From Terriglobales bacterium (GTDB taxonomy: Bacteria; Acidobacteriota; Terriglobia; Terriglobales; Acidobacteriaceae): a stretch of 64,000 nt of DNA. The stretch covers positions 1-64,000 of the forward strand of contig DATMXP010000042.1 of assembly GCA_035561515.1 (NCBI GenBank), written 5' to 3'. The notes beneath the pieces were generated by a model. The model was not told where the DNA came from. It saw only the letters and a program-made list of their open reading frames with translations, and made no database searches. Positions 44,656 through 53,110 of the stretch are shown here, piece by piece. The stretch's first letter is position 1. Each line of letters starts with the position of its first letter. The position numbers and the translations under genes were made by a program.

Positions 44656-44674
44656 GAAAATGAAAATCACTTTC
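44656..44674 (-). promoter_or_regulatory. Fur-box-like site
   Basis: GAAAATGAAAATCACTTTC matches the classic Fur box GATAATGATAATCATTATC at 15 of 19 positions, counted by eye. It lies 19 nt upstream of the start codon of the outer-membrane/cytochrome operon, where Fur would block transcription when iron is plentiful. Confidence 0.55.
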
Positions 44675-44879
44675 AACAAAGCATACCAAACGCGGAGCGC
44701 ATCCCGGTGTGATGAATGTCACAGGCCGATGCGCCTGCGGGAGCGACAGAAGCAGTGAAAGGGAAGGCAAGCGCATCGCACGTATCTGCCGGAAAAACGG
44801 TCATATTACTTTTCCGATCACACGGTCAGGTGGTCAGGAGGGAACAACCCGAGCGCGACAAGCGCCAAAGGAGGGCAGT

Positions 44880-44993
44880 CGGCGAGTTGCGATCGAGTAG
44901 ATCGATTCGACATCGATCCCGCAATATGTGGTCATTTCGAGGTGTTTTCGCTCGACAGTAACGGTGTATGAAAGCCTGAGCACGATGCGCTGG
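44880..44993 (+). pseudogene. Relic of the tyrosine recombinase
   Basis: Translation in one frame, with an internal stop, gives VAIE-stop-IDSTSIPQYVV and then FRSTVTVYESLSTMR. This matches VAIEQIDAITITRYM and FRSKATVYGTLSTMR of the broken integrase at 20958-21809, and the DNA is clearly similar. Only about 40 codons of the N-terminal domain survive. Same element family, older decay. Confidence 0.65.
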
Positions 44994-45148
44994 GTGAACG
45001 GTCTGAGGGCACGTCGTATCGTCGTCAGCCGAAGCGCATTGCTGTGCCATGCCCAGTTTCTCTGGCTTGATCCCTGCGGTCCGGCAGGTATAGGCTGCTG
45101 CCTATCGTCAACCGGCCAAGCCTGGAAGGCCCGTTCACTAGGGAGAGC

Positions 45149-45592
45149 ATGAAGACAAACGAGGAACTCTTTCGAGTAATCATCGAAGACGGTTTCAGCA
45201 AGGGGAACGCTGCGGTCCTAAATGAAATTGCTGCGCCGGACTTCCTCGAGCACCAATCTGGCATCGTTCCACCCAATGCGGAGGGCGTAAAACGGGCCAT
45301 TGCCACGCTTCACAACGCATTTCCGGACTTCTCGCTTACTGTTGAAGAACTAGTGAGTCACGGCGACACGGTGTGGGGACGCATGACCGCCCGGGGCACA
45401 CAGCGGGGGCAGATCGGTCCGCTGTTCCCGACGGGAAAGCCCATGCAGATCACAGTCATCGACATCATGCGTTTTAGAGAGGGAAAACTCGTGGAGCATT
45501 GGGGTGTCGCGGATCGGCTTTCGATGATGGAGCAACTTGGTATGAAGCCCCCACCGAAGTTCATCATGAAGCTCCTTTCTTTTTGGCACTAA
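45149..45592 (+). CDS. SnoaL-like / ester cyclase-family protein
   Basis: A 147-residue protein of the NTF2-like SnoaL polyketide-cyclase superfamily. Signatures are FLEHQSGIVPPNAEGVKRAI, LHNAFPDFSLTVEELVSHGD and IMRFREGKLVEHWGVADRLS. Stand-alone members are cone-shaped small-molecule binding proteins or isomerases, and most have unknown substrates. AGGGAGAGC directly precedes the ATG. It is a single gene transcribed away from the cytochrome operon and converging on the methyltransferase gene. Confidence 0.85.
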   Translation: MKTNEELFRVIIEDGFSKGNAAVLNEIAAPDFLEHQSGIVPPNAEGVKRAIATLHNAFPDFSLTVEELVSHGDTVWGRMTARGTQRGQIGPLFPTGKPMQITVIDIMRFREGKLVEHWGVADRLSMMEQLGMKPPPKFIMKLLSFWH

Positions 45593-45802
45593 AGCGCAGA
45601 ATCTCCCCCTCGGTTGCGGAGTAATCAGATGTTTGCTGATAAGAGGTCGCCCGGCGATCATCGCGATCTGCATCATGTACCAGAAGACAGGAAATAAAAC
45701 CAAGCGTCATTTTTCTATCGAGATAGACATCCCCGAAAGCCTTCTTCAGCGCGCCTCCATGCTTCATGGTTCCAAACTCGCATGTTCATTCCAAGCTCGC
45801 TA

Positions 45803-46480
45803 CTATGACGAAGGAGCTGCGGCGAGGACGAATTGCAGATCGCGGACTCCGACCGGACCACTCTCGATCGTATTAAAGCCGGCTTTACTCAGCAGAGCGA
45901 CGATGTCATTCCTGCTGACGTGCCCATGCGGACGGTGGAAATGTGAGAGAAAGGTTCTTTTTTGTTCGCTGAATCCCTCGAAATCAACCACCAGTACTCG
46001 CCCTCCCGGCCTCAGAACTCTTCGAAGTTCAGCAGCGCATTTGGCCCGAGTGCTTGTCGGCAAATGATGGAGCATTACGGTACTAAGGACCGCGTCGAAG
46101 TGACCGTCGGGGAAAGGCAGCGCCTCCGCCAAGCCGTTCCGAAAGAGAACTTCCACACCGGACTTGCTCGCCTTTTGTTCTGCTCTGGCAAGCATCTCTG
46201 GAGAGGCATCAATTCCATACACCTTTCCGGAAGGGCCGACGCGCCGTTTGGCTGCAATCGCAAGCGTTCCTGTCCCGCAGCCCACATCCAAAACGCGTTC
46301 GCCAGGAGCCAGGCGAGCAAAGTTGAGCACCCGATCGCGGAATACTCGCTCTTTTCCAAAGAATGCAAGCCAGACGGTGAAGTCATAAAGAACGGGGGAA
46401 TGCAACACGATTCCTGTCGTTCGTAGCGATTGCTCTTGTGTAGCGGCGGATACGGCCTTGCCTGATTCTTTATGTGCCAT
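45803..46480 (-). CDS. Class I SAM-dependent methyltransferase
   Basis: A 225-residue protein with a Rossmann-type methyltransferase fold. Motif I is GERVLDVGCGTGTLAIA (about residue 70), motif II is KVYGIDASPEMLARAE, and post-motif FDAVLSTVMLHHLP with RVLRPGGRVLVVDF are all present. It resembles UbiE/COQ5-type methyltransferases that act on quinones or lipids. AAGGAGG lies 11 nt before the ATG at 46480; an upstream frame start at 46522 would place the operator inside the gene. It is divergent from a TetR-family gene with a palindrome between, so it is probably repressed by that regulator. Confidence 0.88.
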   Translation of the reverse strand: MAHKESGKAVSAATQEQSLRTTGIVLHSPVLYDFTVWLAFFGKERVFRDRVLNFARLAPGERVLDVGCGTGTLAIAAKRRVGPSGKVYGIDASPEMLARAEQKASKSGVEVLFRNGLAEALPFPDGHFDAVLSTVMLHHLPTSTRAKCAAELRRVLRPGGRVLVVDFEGFSEQKRTFLSHFHRPHGHVSRNDIVALLSKAGFNTIESGPVGVRDLQFVLAAAPSS

Positions 46481-46514
46481 TCCTGTACAAACCTCCTTGG
46501 ATAAATGTGCGACA

Positions 46515-46530
46515 ATGAACATTTGTTCAT
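46515..46530. promoter_or_regulatory. Perfect palindrome, probable TetR operator
   Basis: ATGAACA and TGTTCAT form a perfect inverted repeat spaced by TT (46515-46530) in the gap between the divergent methyltransferase and TetR-type genes. Size and symmetry fit a dimer of a TetR-family repressor. It lies 35 nt before the methyltransferase start. Confidence 0.6.
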
Positions 46531-46649
46531 AACAAAAGTAAGCTTTAAAGAGATCGATTTGAAGAACAAGAGTTGGTGCGGTGTTTCAAACCGGACAATA
46601 AAGGTGTTCATGTCCATCTTTTCGTTGCGAAATTTGAGGAGCAACCTTG

Positions 46650-47237
46650 ATGCGAGGGAAGGCGATCAGTGATCGACGTGTTCAGAAGACACAAAACTTA
46701 TTGAGAGACGCACTTGTAGCCCTGATTTCCGAGAAGCCGTACGACTCGATCGTTGTTAAGGAGATTCTCGACCGCGCTAATGTCGGCAGATCCACCTTCT
46801 ATATGCATTTCCGCGATAAAGACGATCTGCTTCTCAGCGGCATACAGCAAATGTTAGGCCCTCTACCAGAAGCAGGTCTGTCCCGTGAAAAAGGAACTGA
46901 GAGAATTCTCTGGTTCAGTCTCCCCGTTTTCGAGCACCACTACCGACATGCGCACGCATGGGGCGACAGAATAGGTCCCAGGGCGAGAGCCATCCTGCAT
47001 GAACATCTTCGAATGGTGCTCGCGGATGTCATCGCCGGTGTGACGAAGAAAGACTTTCGTATCGCGCGGACAGAGGCACGCCGGGTTCCTCCGGATCTGC
47101 TTTCACACTACGTAGCGGCAACATTTGTTCTTGTCTTGAACTGGTGGTTGGATAAGGGAATGTTTTTGCCGCCCAAGGAAATCGACAGTCTCTTCCGCGC
47201 GCTCACAATGCCGACACTGCACGCTCTGGCGAAGTGA
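46650..47237 (+). CDS. TetR/AcrR-family transcriptional regulator
   Basis: A 195-residue TetR-type repressor. The N-terminal helix-turn-helix reads YDSIVVKEILDRANVGRSTF then YMHFRDKDDLL, a standard TetR motif. The C-terminal ligand domain resembles the TetR_C_33-type of AcrR relatives (HYVAATFVLVLNWWLDKGMF). GAGGAG lies 8 nt before the ATG at 46650; a TTG three bases before is less likely. It is divergent from the methyltransferase gene, with an operator-like palindrome in between, so it probably controls that gene and itself. Confidence 0.9.
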   Translation: MRGKAISDRRVQKTQNLLRDALVALISEKPYDSIVVKEILDRANVGRSTFYMHFRDKDDLLLSGIQQMLGPLPEAGLSREKGTERILWFSLPVFEHHYRHAHAWGDRIGPRARAILHEHLRMVLADVIAGVTKKDFRIARTEARRVPPDLLSHYVAATFVLVLNWWLDKGMFLPPKEIDSLFRALTMPTLHALAK

Positions 47238-47709
47238 AATCATTTGCTTTCGCAATATCTCCGCGATCGTTTCAACGGTGATTGCCGTCCTCTGAAGAAA
47301 TTACACTTGCGGGTATTGATCAGGCAGTTTGTCTGGCCCGTATTGGATACGAGCAAACTTCTCCTGAGGCCGTGTTTTTTCTCAGCCCGGCTGAGAATAG
47401 AGCACCAAGTGCTTGGGCATTTGATTCTCTCCTCCTGACGAAGTCTCACATCAATGGCGGAAGGCGGTTCGTTTCTGGGGAGTGTCGCCCGGACACCGCT
47501 ACGTCTGTCAACCGGGTCCTCGTCTTAGCCGTGAGTATCCAAAAGCCACGACAGCAATTCCGAGAAAAATGTCGGTCCAGTCGTGCCGATGGTATCCCCG
47601 CATAGCGCTCGCTAATTATGAGGAACAGCACGAACGCGATCCACTGCCGCGTTGTACGCGTGCGCGCACAAGGTTCTGTAGCTTGTGGACCTTCAAGCAC
47701 AAATCCTCC
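47238..47709. other. No recognisable gene
   Basis: Frames of up to about 100 codons occur but lack signatures. Since the next 150 bases are a hipA relic, part of this interval may be older hipA or hipB sequence beyond recognition. Confidence 0.35.
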
Positions 47710-47865
47710 TCAACATGCGCTTTCGTTTCCCTGCAACTCACGCCTTCGGGCGCAGGCAGTTCCAATAAGCAACTCACAGTTCCAGCAGAAGGACGCGACG
47801 GAAGCTGGATTGTAAGTTGCCTTTGCCGAAGTATCCGCTCATCCCCGAGAACGAGTACTCAATGA
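47710..47865 (+). pseudogene. hipA-like remnant, frameshifted
   Basis: One frame gives LTVPAEGRDGSWIVS and the next gives KLPLPKYPLIPENEYSMI. Joined, they match the ATP-binding segment LTIPAGGTGGSWIVKLPSAR and VPENEFTMM of the intact HipA in this window. About 45 codons remain with a frameshift at about 47815. The catalytic loop is missing. A second HipBA copy once lay here. Confidence 0.6.
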
Positions 47866-47973
47866 TTCCTGGAAAGTCAGATGACAGCAAGTTCGGTCCT
47901 GCCCACCCATGCTTGACGGGGTCGAATCACCCCGATAGTATCTGCCGCCAATGGCTCTTTTTGCGGTGTCGCC

Positions 47974-49581
47974 ATGCAAAGAGCGGACACTCCCAGCAAC
48001 GAGGATTATCCCAGACAGTTCCGCCGCCCCGGCCGGCGAGTTACCTCGATCATCGTCGCAGCGGCAGTAGTTATGCTTCTCGTCCTATTTCGAGCCAAGC
48101 TCCAGCCTCTGGAATTGCCCTCCTTGTTGCTGGTTGTTGTATTTGCTGCCCTGTTCGTCGTGATCTTCTTCCATACCAGATTCCTGCTCCGGGCGCGGGA
48201 TCAGCACGTCCAAAGTGACGAACGCTTCCAGCAGATGGCAAACAACATCCAGGAAATCTTCTGGATGATAGATGCAGGCACCAAAAGGGCACTTTACGTT
48301 AACGAGGCCTACGAGACGATCACTGGTTATTCATGCCAGTCTCTGCGCGAGAATCCTCTGTCCTACCAAGACCTGATCCATCCGGAAGACCGCGTGCGTG
48401 TTCTCGCCAAGCTCGACGAGGCAACCGGGACGGGACGCTTCCATGAACGGTTTCGTATTACCTGCGCCCGAGGTGAAATCCGCTGGGTTTCGCTGCAAGG
48501 CTTTCCGGTGCGGGATACCGGGGGCAAAATCGCACGCCTGGTCGGGACGGTGCAGGAGATTACGGCCCAGAAACAGGCCGAAGAGCAGGTAGCCAGAAAT
48601 CTCACTTTGGCGGAATCCGCTCGGGCCGAAGCCGAAGCTTTGCGCAAGGCCACCCTGGGCCTGACCCAGGATCTGCGCATGGACTATGTTCTGGACGCCC
48701 TGCTCGAGTCTCTGGCGGAGATCGTTCCTTATGCATGCGCAGGGGTCTTTCTTGTCGAAGCTGACACGCGGCTTTTCCTGGCGCGCGAAAAGCTGCACCA
48801 CCAAACGGGTGGAGAGGTTTCACATTATCCGTTCACTCTGGACGCGGCCGACCTTCCCCTGCTGCACCACGTCTTGGCTAAGCCGAGCAGCATTCTGCTA
48901 ACCGACACCAGCGCAACGAAGGACTGGCACAGATTCACCGATCATCCCGATATCCGTTCATGGCTCTGTGTCCCGCTGGTCGCATCCCAGCAGGCCCTGG
49001 GGGTCCTCTCGATTGGTCACTCCGAAATCCATCGTTTTACCCCGGAACATCTTCGGCGGGCGCAACTGCTGGCGATTCCCGCTGCTGCCGCGATCCAGAA
49101 TGCACGACTCTTTGAGTGCGCGGAAATCTATGGCGCCGAGCTCGAAAAGCGGGTGGAGGACCTGCGCCGGACGCAGAGAGCCCTTGAATACTCGGAGCAG
49201 AATCGCCGGACCTCAGAAGACAAATTCCAGAAAGTATTTCGTTCGAGTCCTATCTCGTTCTCCATAACGACGCTCCAGGATGGGCGGTTTCTCGACGTGA
49301 ATGCCGCCTTCGAGCGTCGCTATGGCTACTGCCGCGCCGAGGTTATCGGCCACACCGTCCATGAACTTGGGATTTGGGAAGATTCGTCAGACCGGACGCG
49401 AATGGTGACCCAACTCCAGCGAGGCGGGCCGATCCGAAACGTGATCACGCGGCTTCGCACCAAGTCCGGGGAGATTAAGCTTACCGCCTATTCGGCGGAT
49501 CGGATCGATTTTGAAGGGCAATCATGTATTCTTGCCGTTTCCGAAGATGTGCCTTCCTTCGAGCCGCGCCGGAGCAATTGA
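47974..49581 (+). CDS. Membrane PAS-GAF-PAS sensor lacking an output domain
   Basis: A 535-residue protein with two membrane helices at about 22-65 and a short loop. A PAS domain with PAC motif follows at about 80-200 (GYSCQSLRENPLSYQDLIHP, GRFHERFRITCARGEIRWVS), then a GAF domain at about 225-380 (CAGVFLVEADTRLFLA, WLCVPLVASQQALGVLSIGH), a coiled coil, and a second PAS at about 410-530. It stops at the end of that PAS. Relatives normally continue into HisKA/HATPase or GGDEF domains; none is seen in the downstream 700 bp. It may be a truncated gene or act through a partner. The start has no clear ribosome site. Confidence 0.8.
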   Translation: MQRADTPSNEDYPRQFRRPGRRVTSIIVAAAVVMLLVLFRAKLQPLELPSLLLVVVFAALFVVIFFHTRFLLRARDQHVQSDERFQQMANNIQEIFWMIDAGTKRALYVNEAYETITGYSCQSLRENPLSYQDLIHPEDRVRVLAKLDEATGTGRFHERFRITCARGEIRWVSLQGFPVRDTGGKIARLVGTVQEITAQKQAEEQVARNLTLAESARAEAEALRKATLGLTQDLRMDYVLDALLESLAEIVPYACAGVFLVEADTRLFLAREKLHHQTGGEVSHYPFTLDAADLPLLHHVLAKPSSILLTDTSATKDWHRFTDHPDIRSWLCVPLVASQQALGVLSIGHSEIHRFTPEHLRRAQLLAIPAAAAIQNARLFECAEIYGAELEKRVEDLRRTQRALEYSEQNRRTSEDKFQKVFRSSPISFSITTLQDGRFLDVNAAFERRYGYCRAEVIGHTVHELGIWEDSSDRTRMVTQLQRGGPIRNVITRLRTKSGEIKLTAYSADRIDFEGQSCILAVSEDVPSFEPRRSN

Positions 49582-50314
49582 GCCCCTGGCGCCACTGCAC
49601 CCGGTTCTCCGATGCCGCTCACTTCAAGGTAAGAGATCCTCGGCGCTGATTAGCGTTCTGCCCGGTGCTACGACCACAAAAAAGAAAATCCCATCCTTCT
49701 TTATAAAGTACGCCACGATAAGGTTGATCTACCCAACTTGGGTGAGGGGCTGGGTATGGGCACGCTGCTATCCATCGTGATTACGAAACTGTACGGTGAC
49801 GCTCGTTGCCGAGATGGAACCGAGTCCAGGAAAAACAGTATTCGCTGGCAATCCAAAGCAAGCCAATGTTATTTGCTGATTCGAGGGCAGACTTTCTGGC
49901 TCCGATTTCTGTGGATGAAGGGGCGACGGAGCTCCGTCAGCCTGGATTGCGGACGGGAGTGCGCTAAGCGCGTTGCTCGGCAGTGCAGCCCAAAGCACCG
50001 CCAAGCCGCGCTTTGGAACCCCGTTCTGCCCGCGTTTCCGACCACATCGACACCTGGATTCGAACCACTGTTCCTTCGAGTCGACCGACTTACATCGCGA
50101 ATTTGGAAAGCGCCACCGAAACCATCATGGTCCGAGCCTTCACTGCCGAAAACCCCTGAGCCAGGAGGTTGTATTGCTCAAGCATCGGCTACCCAATTCC
50201 GCCGCATTCAATGAGCAATCGGGGGTGACGTCGCTACACCATGTTCCAAGATGGTTTTTACAGTAGTTCAGAGATCTCTACCCAACCGGTTGCATATCTT
50301 TTGCGAGCTGTGCG
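49582..50314. other. No recognisable gene, kinase remnant not seen
   Basis: About 730 bp after the sensor gene. I checked for H-box, N-box and G-box-like sequences of a histidine kinase and found none. Several frames on both strands lack signatures. Confidence 0.4.
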
Positions 50315-51337
50315 ATGTCCGACACTTTGGGGCTAAAGGCGAATCGAGCTAAGATCAACGCCAAACTTCTACCCGCCATTGATCGCCTGCTGATCGCCGG
50401 GATCAAGATGGGACCTGCCGGAAAGAGCGTGGCGATCAACAAAGTCCTGCAGCTGGTTCCGAAATGGACCCGCGGTAACTGCTGGCGCCGCCTGCGCCAA
50501 CTCCGCCGACTGCCTGAGTTCGCTTCTGCGTCCGCCACAAGCGTTGCCGCCGCTGAACCGACCGAGCCAGCGCCGCGTCATCGCGGGGCCACGCGGGCGT
50601 GGACGGCCACCGATGACGATCACCTGCTGAACTGGGCCGGCTATGAGCCGGTAAAGAAGATTGCGCTTCGGCTGAGACGTTCCGAGCATGCGGTACGCTT
50701 CCGCATGGCCGCGCTGGGCATGAGCGCCAAAGTCACCGACGGCTGGTCGCTGCGTTCGTTGCGCAAGCTGTTGCGGGTTAGCCCGAAAAGAATTCGCTCC
50801 CTGATTGGCACCGGCCGGTTGCGTGTGCGCGATCCCCGCGTTACGACTGGCTCGTTCGTCGGCTTCCTGGAGAGTCGGCGCGCGAGCCTCGACGCCGGCG
50901 CCGAGGCACGATGGGCGGCCGTTCGGGAGAAATGCGAGGAAGGCTACTCCTGGGAGCGAGTGGCCAGCATCCTCGGAGTGGAGGTCGAAGAGGTCCAGAG
51001 GCTGATCTGTGCCGGCATCCTGAAGATCGTCGATCCGTTTGTAACCGACCGCCAGTTCGAGGAATTCTGCAGGAAGCATGGCAACGAGATCAGTCTTTCT
51101 CTACTTGATCCGGCAACGGGGAAATGGCTGGTCAACGAATATGGCGTTCCCCAGTCTGCCACCCGCAGCGCCGTTACCCCGCGCGCTCAAAAGCACGCGT
51201 TAAGTATTCGCGCCTGCGAGTGCGGGAAGAAGATTGCCGGCAATGCCTATTTCCGGCACGTGAAATCCTGTGAAATTGCCAAGAACGTGGCGGCGCGGCG
51301 AGCAGTGAATGGGAGAGCGCAGCAGGTATGCGCCTAG
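50315..51337 (+). CDS. Hypothetical DNA-binding protein with zinc-finger-like tail
   Basis: A 340-residue basic protein of no family known to me. A SANT/Myb-like stretch lies near residues 93-130 (TRAWTATDDDHLLNWAGYEP), followed by helix-turn-helix-like segments (VKKIALRLRRSEHAVRFRMA; SLRSLRKLLRVSPKRIRSLI; YSWERVASILGVEVEEVQRL). A C-terminal C-x-C-x(12)-H-x3-C arrangement (CECGKKIAGNAYFRHVKSC) could bind zinc. The repeated helix-turn-helix-like units suggest a DNA-binding or transposon-associated protein. Its last four bases overlap the end of the convergent gene, so the two may interfere with each other. Confidence 0.6.
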   Translation: MSDTLGLKANRAKINAKLLPAIDRLLIAGIKMGPAGKSVAINKVLQLVPKWTRGNCWRRLRQLRRLPEFASASATSVAAAEPTEPAPRHRGATRAWTATDDDHLLNWAGYEPVKKIALRLRRSEHAVRFRMAALGMSAKVTDGWSLRSLRKLLRVSPKRIRSLIGTGRLRVRDPRVTTGSFVGFLESRRASLDAGAEARWAAVREKCEEGYSWERVASILGVEVEEVQRLICAGILKIVDPFVTDRQFEEFCRKHGNEISLSLLDPATGKWLVNEYGVPQSATRSAVTPRAQKHALSIRACECGKKIAGNAYFRHVKSCEIAKNVAARRAVNGRAQQVCA

Positions 51338-52290
51338 TCGGTTTTGACCTCAACGTAGGCGTCCGCATGGCTGCGCCAGTCATCGAAAGACGGATACGGC
51401 ACCGGCAGGGTCAGCCCTCTGATCTCGTCGCAGTGATCCGCATATTCCATGGTGCGGATGGCGCGGGGGTGCCGCCGCACGCCGATGAGTAACACATCGA
51501 ACCAACCTTCCGCCTGAGCGTCGGTGAAGAAGCGCTCGGCGATCCATGCCATCAGATCTTCCATAATACGATCACCGGGTATCTTCTCTGTATCAACCGA
51601 TCGCGCGAGGAAGCTGGGACAGCGGCGTTCCAACTCTGCCTTCACTTCAGCGGGAAGGGGGAGGCCATGTTCCAATGCCGGTCGCGCCCAATACGCGAAC
51701 GCCTCCCAGTCGAGGTAGCGGGTGATGGCCTCCTGTAAGCGCTCGGGACCAACCAGTCTGGCGGAGGCTTGTGCCTTTCGTTGCTCCGGAACCAGATGCG
51801 AGGCCTCGTTGCACGCCGCCGCCATTGCCTGCCATTCCTCAAACGATGGATAGCGAATCGGCCGGGCGTGCGTCCACCTGGTGACGCACTCGGACCAACA
51901 GACTTCGGCGCGCTGATAGCGCGAATCGCGAACGGCATAGAACTCGATCGCGTTAAACCATCCTTCTCTTCTGGCAAAGCCGAAGATGTGCTCGTTCATC
52001 CAGTCTTCTAGGCGTGGCCCCAAAAGGGGAATGGATGCCCCTCCCTTCTCGCCCGGGACGAAGCCCGGACAGCGCTCGTTCACAATCGTGGAGAGCCACT
52101 CGGGCATGCCCCGTTCAGCTTCGGTGATCGAGCGTACCCAAAGGCAGAACTCCAGCCACTCGATGTAGTGTGTGCGGGTGGCAGCCAGGCGCTGCCAGGG
52201 AATAGTGCGCGCCTCATCGTCGGCGCGCGCTTGCGCGAGGCGCTGGAGTGGGGCGGCAGTGCTATGGGCCAGGGGACGTTTTGCCTTCAA
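51334..52290 (-). CDS. Hypothetical protein with internal tandem duplication
   Basis: A 318-residue soluble protein not assigned to any family. It consists of two homologous halves. Half A, about residues 38-158, has YIEWLEFCLWVR, NERCPGF, REGWFNAIEFYAV and RYPSFEEWQAMA. Half B, about 189-309, has YLDWEAFAYWAR, ERRCPSFL, AEGWFDVLLIGV and PYPSFDDWRSHA. The shared pattern (aromatic-rich helix, R-C-P-x-F, E-G-W-F, Y-P-S-F-x-x-W) defines an apparently undescribed repeat unit of about 120 residues. No signal peptide is present. It overlaps the convergent gene by 4 nt. Confidence 0.65.
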   Translation of the reverse strand: MKAKRPLAHSTAAPLQRLAQARADDEARTIPWQRLAATRTHYIEWLEFCLWVRSITEAERGMPEWLSTIVNERCPGFVPGEKGGASIPLLGPRLEDWMNEHIFGFARREGWFNAIEFYAVRDSRYQRAEVCWSECVTRWTHARPIRYPSFEEWQAMAAACNEASHLVPEQRKAQASARLVGPERLQEAITRYLDWEAFAYWARPALEHGLPLPAEVKAELERRCPSFLARSVDTEKIPGDRIMEDLMAWIAERFFTDAQAEGWFDVLLIGVRRHPRAIRTMEYADHCDEIRGLTLPVPYPSFDDWRSHADAYVEVKTD

Positions 52291-52579
52291 GCCGCGTTCT
52301 CTCCAGAGGGCAGGATGGGTTCTCGGGTGTTGACTACCGCCGGAGCAGAGATAAGTTTAGCCGATCGGATCAACCAAGGGTCAGTACATCCCTGAATAGG
52401 GCAACATTCAGTGGAACAAGATCATGCCGGCGCGCTTTCCTCCTCGGAGAGCTTCTCGCGCGGCCTGTCCTCGCCGAATCACCAGCGCGTCAAGCCAGCG
52501 AGAGCGAACCGTTTGCCAGGGACTGCGGCATGCGCCTCTTTTTCGCGCTAGAATGTCAGCCGCACAAAGAGGAGCGAGT

Positions 52580-53080
52580 ATGGCAAAGAAGAAGATTGAT
52601 CCTCTCAACCGCAAACAGTACAGCGCCGTCTCCGCAGCCCTCACGGTAGCGGATATTCCGGCAGCGGTAACCTTCTATCAAAAGACTTTCGGGTTCGCGA
52701 AACGCGGCATCATGAACGGGCCAGGTGGAAAGCCAGTTCACGCCGAACTCACCTTGCGGGGTACAACCCTGATGCTGGGTCCGGAGAATCCTGCGACCGG
52801 AAGCCGAAGCGCAAAAAGCCTTGGCGCGTCTCCGGCAACCCTCTACATATACGTGGAGAATGTAGATAAGGTCGTCGAAAAAGCGGTGAAGCTCGGCGCA
52901 ACCCGCCAGGGTCCTGTACTGGACATGTTCTGGGGCGACCGCTGCGGCACCGTGGTCGATCCGGACGGTTACACTTGGATGGTCGGTACCCACAAGGCGG
53001 AGCCGACGGCGAAAGAAATGAAGAAAACCATGCAGGAGATGATGAAGCAGCAGGCGACCAGCGGTGCTGCTGCGGATTGA
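52580..53080 (+). CDS. VOC-family protein (glyoxalase/PhnB-like)
   Basis: A 166-residue vicinal-oxygen-chelate fold protein. It has the two beta-alpha-beta-beta-beta modules, with VSAALTVADIPAAVTFYQKT, HAELTLRGTTLMLGPEN, and the typical end WGDRCGTVVDPDGYTWMVGT. The Asp-Pro-Asp-Gly-turn and WGDR motif are of the PhnB/YdfO-type subgroup. Functions range from glyoxalase to antibiotic binding; no specific substrate is evident. GGAG lies 5-6 nt before the ATG. The C-terminal Lys/Met-rich tail (KEMKKTMQEMMKQQ) is a helical extension. Confidence 0.85.
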   Translation: MAKKKIDPLNRKQYSAVSAALTVADIPAAVTFYQKTFGFAKRGIMNGPGGKPVHAELTLRGTTLMLGPENPATGSRSAKSLGASPATLYIYVENVDKVVEKAVKLGATRQGPVLDMFWGDRCGTVVDPDGYTWMVGTHKAEPTAKEMKKTMQEMMKQQATSGAAAD

Positions 53081-53110
53081 TGCGTCTTCGCTGCCATGGT
53101 CACTGGACGA

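Noticed and set aside
50020..50070. GTGGTTCGAATCC on the minus strand, like a tRNA T-loop
   Set aside because: The flanking bases do not form a 5-bp T-stem or a cloverleaf.
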